Shown here piece by piece: positions 4,982 to 9,752 of a stretch of 9,752 nt of DNA. The stretch's first letter is position 1, and each line of letters begins with the position of its first letter. The position numbers and the translations under genes were made by a program. Below the pieces are notes generated by a model that saw only the letters and a list, made by a program, of their open reading frames with translations, ran no database searches and was not told the origin of the DNA. The DNA is from DATFIX01 sp047617305. GTDB taxonomy: Archaea > Halobacteriota > Halobacteria > Halobacteriales > Natrialbaceae. The DNA is taken from contig JBLGCL010000106.1 of NCBI GenBank assembly GCA_047617305.1, forward strand, positions 1-9,752, given 5' to 3'.

Positions 4982-7060
4982 TCAGTCGCTTTTCTCGTTC
5001 GAGACGACATCGACGTGCACCGAGGTGTGCTTGTACTCGGGGATGCCGGCGACCGGGTCGAGGTGATCCCCCGTCAGGTCGTTGACGAGGGGATCGGCAC
5101 AGTGGAAGGTCATGAAGACCGTGTCGGGCCGGATGGCTGGTGTGACCTCGACCTCGACCTGGGTTCGGCCGCGTTCGTTCTCGACGACGACGGTGTCGCC
5201 GTCCTCGATGCCACGCTCCTCGGCGTTCCGGGGATGGATCTGGAGCGCGTTCTCGTTGCGCAATTTCATCAGCGTCCCCGACTGTCGAGTGACGGCGCCG
5301 CTGTTGAAGTGCTGGAGGACGCGTCCGGTCGTGAGGACCAGCTGGTCCTCGCCCACCTCGTCCGCCGGGGCCACGTGGTCCACGAGGTGGAGGTCGGTCG
5401 TCCGCTCGCCGTTGGCGAACGTCTCTTCGTGGAGGACCTCCTGTCCCGAGTCCGCACCCTCGGGATACGGCCATCGGACGCTCCCCTCGTCGACGTCGGC
5501 GTAGTTCATCCCCGCGTAAAGCGGGTTGACCGCGGTCATCTCGTCGAAAACCGTTTCGGGATCGTCGCTAAACTCGTAGTCGGCGACGCGGTTGCCGAAC
5601 TCGGCGAGGACGTCGAGGTCAAGCCGTGCGTCGCCGGGGCGTTCGTCGGTCATCGGCCGGACGCGCTGGACCTGCCGGTCGGTGTTCGTGAACGTCCCGG
5701 CCTTTTCCGCCCAGGCGCTCCCCGGGAGCACGACGTCGGCGTGTTCGGCCGTCTCCGAGAGGAAGATGTCGTGGACGACGAGGAAATCGATCGCGTCCAG
5801 GCGTTCCCGGACCTTCGAGAGGTTCGGTTCCGAGACGGCCGGGTTCTCGGCGAACACGTAGGCGGCGTGGATGTCCTCGCCCATCCCGTGGGTGACTTCC
5901 ACCTCGGTGAGTCCGGGTTCGGTCGGCGGTTCGACCCCCCAGACGTTGGCCACGCGCTCGCGAGCCTCGGGGTCGGTGACGCTCTCGTAGCCCGGGAGAA
6001 TGTCCGGGAGCGCCCCGACGTCGCCGGCGCCCTGGACGTTGTTCTGGCCGCGGAGTGGGTTGACGCCCGTTCCGCGCTTGCCCACGTTCCCCGTGAGGAC
6101 GACGAGGTTGATCAGCGCGTGGACGTTGTCGGTGCCCGACTGGTGCTGGCTCATCCCCATTCCGCTGAAGGCAGCAGCACGGTCGGCCTCGCCAAACGCC
6201 CGGGCCGCCTCCCGGAGGTCGTCGGGGTCGACCCCGGCGAGTTCGGCGTTCTCCTCGACGTCGACGTCCGACAGGAACTCCTCGAAGACCTCGAGGTTGT
6301 CGACGCGTTCGTCGAGGAACTCCTCGTCGATCAACCCCTCGTCGATGACGACCTTCGCCATCGCGTTCAGGAGCGGGATGTCGTGGCCGGGTTTGACCGG
6401 GAGGTGAACGTCGGCGACCTCGGTCGTCGCGTTCGCCCGGGGATCGACGTGGATGAACGTCGTCCCGTCGCGGATGGCCGGGAGCATGTACGACCGGAAG
6501 ATTACCGGGTGCTGTTCGGCCGGGTTGGCCCCCGTCGCGAGGAACACGTCCGCCTCGGTGAGGTCGTCGAGGGTGTTCGTCATCGCGCCGGCGCCGAACC
6601 GGTCGCTCAGCGCGGCGACCGTCGAGGAGTGACAGAGCCGCGCGCAGTTGTCGACGCTGTTGGTCCCGAGCACGCGGGCGATCTTCTGCAGGAGGTAGTT
6701 CTCCTCGTTCGTGCACGACGACGATGAGAAAAAGCCGAGGGCCTCGGGCCCGTGTTCGTCGAGGACGCGACCGAACTCGTGCTCGATCCGGTCGAACGCC
6801 TCCTCCCACGTGGCCGGGACGAGTTCACCATCCTCGCGCACGAGGGGTGTGGTCAGACGGTCGTCGTTGTCGACCATCTCGAAGGCCGCGGCCCCCTTGG
6901 GACAGATCTCCCCCTTCGTGTTCACGGGCCCGGCCTCCCCCGTGGTCTTGCCGGTTTCGGGGTCGTAGGTGAGGGTACACCCGACTCCGCAGAACGGACA
7001 GACGCTCGTCGTCGGTTCGAACTCTCGGTCGTCGGGAGTGGTGTCGCTCGATGTTGCCAT
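4982..7060 (-). CDS. fdhA: Formate dehydrogenase alpha-subunit-like molybdopterin oxidoreductase
   Basis: The 692-residue protein oxidises formate or a related substrate at a Mo/W bis-pterin centre. An N-terminal [4Fe-4S] site is formed by CPFCGVGC and GEICPKG (Cys21, 24, 28, 53). NCARLCHSSTV (138-148) contains Cys143, the metal ligand where other formate dehydrogenases have selenocysteine, followed by the conserved His144. MGMSQHQSGTDNV (301-313) and GQNNVQGAGDVG (338-349) are formate dehydrogenase signatures. A molydopterin dinucleotide-binding domain occupies about residues 571-688, ending in the DPVAGIPEYK pattern. Length matches the compact E. coli FdhF type: no N-terminal ferredoxin-like domains and no Tat signal, so it is cytoplasmic. 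No beta subunit, FdhD or cofactor gene lies within the window, so its electron acceptor is unknown. The ATG at 7060 lies 26 bp after a TATA-like box. It could also act on another substrate in this superfamily. Confidence 0.9.
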   Translation of the reverse strand: MATSSDTTPDDREFEPTTSVCPFCGVGCTLTYDPETGKTTGEAGPVNTKGEICPKGAAAFEMVDNDDRLTTPLVREDGELVPATWEEAFDRIEHEFGRVLDEHGPEALGFFSSSSCTNEENYLLQKIARVLGTNSVDNCARLCHSSTVAALSDRFGAGAMTNTLDDLTEADVFLATGANPAEQHPVIFRSYMLPAIRDGTTFIHVDPRANATTEVADVHLPVKPGHDIPLLNAMAKVVIDEGLIDEEFLDERVDNLEVFEEFLSDVDVEENAELAGVDPDDLREAARAFGEADRAAAFSGMGMSQHQSGTDNVHALINLVVLTGNVGKRGTGVNPLRGQNNVQGAGDVGALPDILPGYESVTDPEARERVANVWGVEPPTEPGLTEVEVTHGMGEDIHAAYVFAENPAVSEPNLSKVRERLDAIDFLVVHDIFLSETAEHADVVLPGSAWAEKAGTFTNTDRQVQRVRPMTDERPGDARLDLDVLAEFGNRVADYEFSDDPETVFDEMTAVNPLYAGMNYADVDEGSVRWPYPEGADSGQEVLHEETFANGERTTDLHLVDHVAPADEVGEDQLVLTTGRVLQHFNSGAVTRQSGTLMKLRNENALQIHPRNAEERGIEDGDTVVVENERGRTQVEVEVTPAIRPDTVFMTFHCADPLVNDLTGDHLDPVAGIPEYKHTSVHVDVVSNEKSD

Positions 7061-7083
7061 TATCGCACATTACTATTTCGGAA

Positions 7084-7090
7084 GCATAAA
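7084..7090 (-). promoter_or_regulatory. TATA box for the formate dehydrogenase-like gene
   Basis: TTTATGC on the minus strand is centred about 26 bp before the ATG at 7060, implying a leaderless transcript. Confidence 0.5.
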
Positions 7091-7149
7091 GACCAGGATA
7101 CGATTCTCGCCGGTTGGAAATACAATCAGAAGCCAGAAATGTGGGGTAT

Positions 7150-7173
7150 CGATGAGACAGCAGCGTCTCGTTG
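7150..7173. repeat. Inverted repeat in the fdhA divergent intergenic region
   Basis: Arms 7150-7158 and 7165-7173 enclose a six-base loop. Five central pairs are perfect (GAGAC/GTCTC) and four outer pairs include two G-T wobbles, giving a possible nine-pair RNA stem. It lies upstream of the fdhA promoter and could be an operator or a hairpin of an untranslated RNA. The same 275-bp interval also holds the short palindromes TCATATGA near 7190 and ACCGTCACGGT (7204-7214). Confidence 0.3.
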
Positions 7174-7260
7174 GTGGGGCCGGGATTTCATATGATTCAA
7201 ACAACCGTCACGGTCGCCTTCGGGATGAGGCGCGTCCGTTCCTGGCACCCTATAACTCAC

Positions 7261-7288
7261 GCCGGCGTCGAACGACTGGCCGGCGTCG
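7261..7288 (+). repeat. Direct repeat GCCGGCGTCG upstream of the gene at 7336
   Basis: GCCGGCGTCG occurs at 7261-7270 and again at 7279-7288, an 18-bp period, shortly upstream of the TATA-like box of the next gene. It may be a paired regulator site, although GC-rich DNA makes such a match less surprising. Confidence 0.25.
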
Positions 7289-7305
7289 CGACGGCGTGGT
7301 CCACG

Positions 7306-7311
7306 CTTATG
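7306..7311 (+). promoter_or_regulatory. TATA-like box for the gene at 7336
   Basis: CTTATG is centred about 26 bp before the ATG at 7336. A GGAG sequence at 7324-7327 also precedes that ATG by eight bases, so both signals favour it over the ATG at 7309. Confidence 0.4.
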
Positions 7312-7335
7312 TACCACCCCTTCGGAGATGATCGT

Positions 7336-7848
7336 ATGCCCGAACTCGAGATCACGGAGGAGCAGGCGGCGTATCTCGAAGACCTCCGCGACGCCATCGA
7401 ATCGGAGCTCGTCGGTCCCTACGGGACCGTCCACCGGAAGGACGCCCTCCAGTATCTCATCGACGACTTCGGCGCTCCGGACGACCTGGGCGGCGGGGTC
7501 GAACCCGACGGATCGGCGGACGAGGAAACGACACCCACGGACGACGCCGGAGGGGCCGACGCGGACGCGAGCGAGGACGAGGCGACAGCCGACGAAGCGG
7601 ACGACGGAGACGGCGAGACCGACGACGCGGAAGCGACGGAGGACGATACCGAAGCGGACGCCGACGGGGACGGGGGCGGCGACGACATGTTGGACGAGAT
7701 GATGAGCCTCCTCGACACCCACGACGACAAGTGGACCGAAGCCGACACCGAGGAGACGAAATACGAAGTCGACCTCCCTGACGGCGACACCGAAACCGTC
7801 CAGACGCAGGACGACGTGCGGGCCTTGCTGTTCAAGCATTACCGGTAG
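7336..7848 (+). CDS. Haloarchaeal hypothetical protein with long acidic linker
   Basis: I do not recognise a named family. The 170-residue protein has three parts. Residues 1-48 form a compact helical segment (EEQAAYLEDLRDAIESELVG, then HRKDALQYLIDDFG). Residues 49-118 are a low-complexity linker made mostly of Asp, Glu, Ala, Gly and Thr with almost no hydrophobic residues. Residues 119-170 form a second conserved-looking segment (MLDEMMSLLDTHDDKW, a YEVDLPDGDTETV strand pair, and a basic end RALLFKHYR). The layout suggests two small interaction domains joined by a flexible tether, in a soluble cytoplasmic protein. No cysteines, nucleotide-binding motif or membrane segment are seen. An in-frame ATG at 7309 would add nine residues but overlaps the TATA-like box. 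It is divergent from the fdhA gene; a regulatory link is possible but unproven. Confidence 0.8.
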   Translation: MPELEITEEQAAYLEDLRDAIESELVGPYGTVHRKDALQYLIDDFGAPDDLGGGVEPDGSADEETTPTDDAGGADADASEDEATADEADDGDGETDDAEATEDDTEADADGDGGGDDMLDEMMSLLDTHDDKWTEADTEETKYEVDLPDGDTETVQTQDDVRALLFKHYR

Positions 7849-7849
7849 G

Positions 7850-8071
7850 GACGTCGAGCGAGAGACTCTAATACAGTACTTCTCATTATCGGGGCGTCGC
7901 TCCGCCGTCGACGCCGAACACCTGAAACTACGAACCCGCGAGTCACTGTCCTACGGACCGTCCATCTTCGAGGACCGCGTCGGCATTGCCGCGTTCGACG
8001 AGGAGACGGGGACGATGCGGGTGTTCGGGGACTCCGCATCGGCCATCGCCCGCCCCTGGACCGACGCGTGC
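7850..8071 (+). pseudogene. Coding remnant, possibly the C-terminal end of a FilR1-like regulator
   Basis: The stretch 7849-8203 has no complete gene, but one plus-strand frame (codons starting at 7850, 7853 and so on) is open to a TAA at 8189-8191 and looks coding up to about 8071, with strong G/C third positions and a protein-like pattern. It reads YGPSIFEDRVGIAAFDEETG, followed by MRVFGDSASAIARPW. This resembles, from memory, the last part of the FilR1/DUF1724 sensor domain of haloarchaeal winged-helix regulators, where an effector strand pair is followed by an acidic patch and an Ala-Trp helix. No ATG or GTG precedes it between 7850 and 8015, and the sequence after about 8071 becomes basic and unlike a protein. 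It is best read as a fragment left by deletion. The family call is a guess; the coding signature is visible. Confidence 0.45.
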
Positions 8072-8168
8072 ACGATCAGTACCGTGATTATTCGGCGGCC
8101 AACGATCGCTCGACGATCTCCCACCATGGGGTGTGACCCGGTCTCCTGGAAGCGGATTCCACGATCAC

Positions 8169-8177
8169 AATATTTTT
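8169..8177 (+). promoter_or_regulatory. TATA box of the membrane-protein operon
   Basis: AATATTTTT, in otherwise GC-rich DNA, is centred about 27-30 bp before the ATG at 8204, predicting a leader of only a few bases for the two-gene transcript. Confidence 0.5.
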
Positions 8178-8203
8178 CAATGACGATGTAAACCCGTTGA
8201 CGC

Positions 8204-8683
8204 ATGCCGCTCGCCGACAACAGAGCGACCTCATCGGTGGTCCTGGGGTCGTTCGCCCTCTTCGTCCTCGTGTTCGCGGTTTCGTTCGGGTACACGATGC
8301 AGTCCTACGACGCGTACCTGGACGCCAAGCCCCTCGACGCGACGGTAACGGGATACGAATTTCAGGAATCGAACGACGAACCGACGCTCGCCGTGACCGT
8401 ACGGGTCCACAATCCGACACAGCGGCCGATCGTCGTCGACGGAGCCGATCTCACGGGAACGATCGGCGACCGAAAGGTAGCGCGCGAACGACCGAGCGAG
8501 TTTCCCGCCAAAACGATCGAGCCGGGGGCAGCTGAAACGGTTCGGGTCCCGTTCTGGGTGTACGAGCGGTCGGAATCGACGCTCGACCGCCTCCGGACCG
8601 GGGACTTCGAAATCGGTGGGTTCCTCGAAGGACGTGTCGTCGATCGGCGGATAGAAATCGACGTGACGAACGACACACGATGA
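8204..8683 (+). CDS. Membrane-anchored protein with LEA14/WHy-like extracytoplasmic domain
   Basis: The 159-residue protein has one N-terminal hydrophobic segment (about 11-33, LGSFALFVLVFAVSFGYTM) and then a beta-rich soluble domain. TLAVTVRVHNPTQRPIVVDG (61-80) has the strand, Asn-Pro turn, strand pattern of LEA14/water-stress (WHy) domains. It is followed by TIEPGAAETVRVPFWV (104-119), another common element of that fold, and a final strand (RRIEIDVTN). The domain probably sits outside the cell, anchored by the N-terminal helix; there is no lipobox cysteine, and in fact no cysteine at all. In other organisms such domains are linked to desiccation or membrane association, but no function is assigned here. 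Its stop codon overlaps the start of the next gene by four bases (ATGA), indicating translational coupling. I do not recognise the family by name; the fold call is inference. Confidence 0.72.
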   Translation: MPLADNRATSSVVLGSFALFVLVFAVSFGYTMQSYDAYLDAKPLDATVTGYEFQESNDEPTLAVTVRVHNPTQRPIVVDGADLTGTIGDRKVARERPSEFPAKTIEPGAAETVRVPFWVYERSESTLDRLRTGDFEIGGFLEGRVVDRRIEIDVTNDTR

Positions 8684-9165
8684 CCGGGGATCGATCCACG
8701 TCGTCGGCCGACACGCTCCGGTTAGAACGGACGGTAAGGGAACGGATCCGGCTGTCCGTCGTGGAAGGCTGGGCCAGGATCCTGCTGGTGGGAACGGTCA
8801 CCGGAAGTATCGCCGGGCTGGCGACGTTCATGACCACCCATCCGGGAGTGACTCCGTTCGAGGCGTCCTGGATCGCAACGGCGTTCGTTGCGCTTGCCGG
8901 CGTGTACACGCACTTCCTGTCCTCACACGGTCGAGCGAGTATCAGCGCGGCGGTGATCGGGTTCGTGGTCGCGGTCGTCGCCAACGGCCTCGCCTGGCAG
9001 TCGACCATCCTCCTCGTGGACGGGGGCGTTCAGCACCTCCAGCTGGCCATGTTCGGCCTGTTCCAGAAGACGATCGTCACCACGGGATTCGTCCTGACCG
9101 TCGTCTACTTCGGCGGGTATTTCTTCGCGTTTTCGCTCTCCGGGTTGTTCTTCCCGTCGAGGTGA
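8680..9165 (+). CDS. Four-helix membrane protein of unknown function
   Basis: I do not recognise this 161-residue protein. After a charged N-terminus (1-30, several Arg) there are about four hydrophobic segments: 33-51 (ILLVGTVTGSIAGLATF), 63-80 (WIATAFVALAGVYTHFL), 88-106 (AAVIGFVVAVVANGLAW) and 131-155 (VTTGFVLTVVYFGGYFFAF). No catalytic motif, cysteine pair or conserved charged residue within the helices is evident. The start ATG overlaps the stop of the preceding gene (ATGA at 8680-8683), so both are translated from one transcript and probably act together, the upstream protein offering an external domain and this one a membrane platform. A 69-bp gap separates its stop from the 3' end of the broken Cdc48 gene on the other strand. 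Confidence 0.75.
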   Translation: MTGDRSTSSADTLRLERTVRERIRLSVVEGWARILLVGTVTGSIAGLATFMTTHPGVTPFEASWIATAFVALAGVYTHFLSSHGRASISAAVIGFVVAVVANGLAWQSTILLVDGGVQHLQLAMFGLFQKTIVTTGFVLTVVYFGGYFFAFSLSGLFFPSR

Positions 9166-9234
9166 TCGGCCGGCATCGAATTCCCGGGACGCCGGGGACA
9201 CCGGGCGGTCGAAACGTCGGGGCGGCCCACTCGG

Positions 9235-9539
9235 TTACTGGCATCCGACACCCGATCCCTCCAGATCGACGGGCATTCCGCCGCCGAAGCGCTCCGCCAT
9301 CTCCCGGTAGGCTTCCCGCCGTTCGGGCGTGAGGGCTTGACCGTCTCGAGTGCGGCTTCGAAGTGCGACAGATCGACGGTGATCGATCCGGAGGCCTCGT
9401 CGACGTCCTCCGGACGCTTCTCGGCCCCCGCGGATTCGATGAATTCGTCCAGCGCGAGCTTGCTGGGCTCGCGGCAGACGGCCCCGATATCGCTCCCGGC
9501 GTAGCCTTGAGTTTCGCTGGCGAATCGTTCGAAGTCCAC
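9235..9539 (-). pseudogene. C-terminal fragment of a Cdc48-type AAA ATPase, truncated and frameshifted
   Basis: From 9539 the minus strand reads VDFERFASETQGYAGSDIGA, then KLALDEFIESAGAE and SITVDLSHFEAALETVKPS. This is the lid region of the second AAA domain in haloarchaeal Cdc48-like ATPases, where GYAGSDI carries the conserved sensor-2 area. After VKPS (near 9330-9337) the frame is lost. The neighbouring frame continues correctly as LTPERREAYREMAERFGG, then GMPVDLEGSGVGCQ and a TAA at 9235-9237, so an indel has split the tail. The Walker A and B motifs, and everything upstream, are missing: the similarity stops at 9539, where a TAG immediately precedes the first codon, and hairpin-rich sequence begins. 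No start signal is present. It is a decayed remnant, probably cut by insertion or rearrangement. Confidence 0.75.
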
Positions 9540-9556
9540 CTAAGACAGCGAGGGAG

Positions 9557-9637
9557 TCCCGCCGTTCACGGCGTTGACGAGACGCCGTGCGTCTCGTTCG
9601 CACACCAGAACGCTTCGCGTTCTGGGGACGGGCGGGA
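9557..9637. repeat. Cluster of three hairpins inside a closing stem
   Basis: Hairpin A: CGCCGT/ACGGCG (9560-9565 and 9568-9573, two-base loop). Hairpin B: ACGAGACGC/GCGTCTCGT (9577-9585 and 9589-9597, loop CGT). Hairpin C: CCAGAACGC/GCGTTCTGG (9605-9613 and 9617-9625, loop TTC). B and C are perfect 9-3-9 palindromes. TCCCGCC (9557-9563) can also pair with GGCGGGA (9631-9637) and close the whole set, competing with hairpin A. Such order suggests a folded RNA or a single-stranded DNA structure rather than a simple operator. Confidence 0.8.
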
Positions 9638-9692
9638 ATCGCGTAAGCTCCGAAGGGCAATCAACATTCAACGCCCCGGCTAACTCTCTGTA

Positions 9693-9704
9693 TTTTTATA
9701 AATA
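9693..9704 (+). promoter_or_regulatory. TATA box for the gene starting at 9727
   Basis: TTTTTATAAATA is the strongest TATA-like sequence in the window, centred about 26-28 bp before the ATG at 9727. GGTGG at 9715-9719 lies seven bases before the ATG and may act as a ribosome binding site. Confidence 0.6.
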
Positions 9705-9726
9705 TAGAGCCACAGGTGGCATATAG

Positions 9727-9752
9727 ATGGAGATTAATCGTACCGCAGTCGT
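9727..9752 (+). CDS. Start of a possible TnpB (IS200/IS605 RNA-guided nuclease), truncated by window end
   Basis: Only eight full codons are inside the window, reading MEINRTAV. Many haloarchaeal IS1341-type TnpB proteins begin with a very similar Met-Glu-x-x-Arg-Thr-Ala pattern leading into the first strand of the fold, and the structured sequence upstream fits such an element. The strong TATA box and purine-rich GGTGG ahead of the ATG show that a gene does start here. Eight residues cannot prove the family, so the product name is tentative. Confidence 0.45.

Larger units (their letters stand above)
9540..9752 (+). mobile_element. Candidate left end of an IS200/IS605-group element carrying tnpB (continues past window)
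   Basis: Similarity to the AAA gene ends abruptly at 9539 and is replaced by hairpin-rich sequence, an AT-rich promoter and a start codon reading MEINRTAV, which resembles the first residues of haloarchaeal IS1341-type TnpB proteins. IS200/IS605 elements lack terminal inverted repeats and carry subterminal hairpins instead, which fits. The exact boundary and target motif cannot be set from one end. Alternatively, the hairpins belong to the 3' end of a minus-strand element or an unrelated dispersed repeat. Confidence 0.42.

Noticed and set aside
4445..6727. A 760-codon open frame on the plus strand antisense to the formate dehydrogenase-like gene
   Set aside because: It starts as an Arg/Ser/Thr-rich shadow of the redoxin gene and continues as an antisense shadow of fdhA. 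High GC removes stop codons in alternative frames; the protein has no recognisable motif.
8362..9008. Minus-strand frames opposite the membrane operon
   Set aside because: They are antisense shadows, Ser/Arg/Thr-rich, while the plus strand shows membrane helices, a beta domain and an ATGA coupling.
9541..9640. CRISPR-like array from the repeated palindromes near the right end
   Set aside because: The hairpins differ in sequence and spacing and there are no equal-length spacers, so this is a folded unit rather than an array.

Overview
The window looks like chromosomal DNA from a halophilic archaeon (class Halobacteria). It is GC-rich with strong G/C preference at third codon positions, its proteins are rich in Asp and Glu, and several genes have TATA-like boxes about 26 bp ahead of their start codons, implying leaderless transcripts. 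The gene families (haloarchaeal presenilin-like protease, archaeal Dph2, haloarchaeal YlbF-like protein, BtpA family) agree. I cannot name a genus.

Layout. 1-713: 3' part of a presenilin-like intramembrane aspartyl protease. 762-1112: small protein with a degenerate GIY-YIG-like domain. 1156-2193 (minus): diphthamide synthase subunit Dph2. 2354-2731: YlbF-family protein with a Cys-Cys tail. 2823-3416: DJ-1/PfpI protein. 3421-4230 (minus): BtpA-family TIM barrel. 4363-4950: thioredoxin-fold redoxin with a CNHC motif. 4982-7060 (minus): formate dehydrogenase-like molybdopterin oxidoreductase. 7336-7848: acidic-linker hypothetical protein. 7849-8203: gene-poor stretch holding a coding remnant. 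8204-9165: two-gene membrane operon of unknown function. 9235-9539 (minus): frameshifted C-terminal fragment of a Cdc48-type AAA ATPase. 9540-9752: strongly hairpinned sequence leading to the promoter and first codons of what may be a TnpB gene.

The first 7.1 kb is conserved housekeeping and redox sequence arranged in single-gene units, mostly alternating in strand; only the protease gene, the small GIY-YIG-like gene and the YlbF/DJ-1 pair leave neighbours on the same strand. Three members (DJ-1/PfpI, redoxin, formate dehydrogenase) have redox or stress chemistry, but nothing shows that they form one pathway. From about 7.85 kb the region becomes accessory: gene remnants, an uncharacterised membrane operon, a broken AAA gene and a probable transposon edge. 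I found no tRNA, rRNA or CRISPR array. The parts most worth a second look are the hairpin cluster with the truncated Cdc48 gene at the right end, the coding fossil near 7.9-8.07 kb, and the membrane operon.
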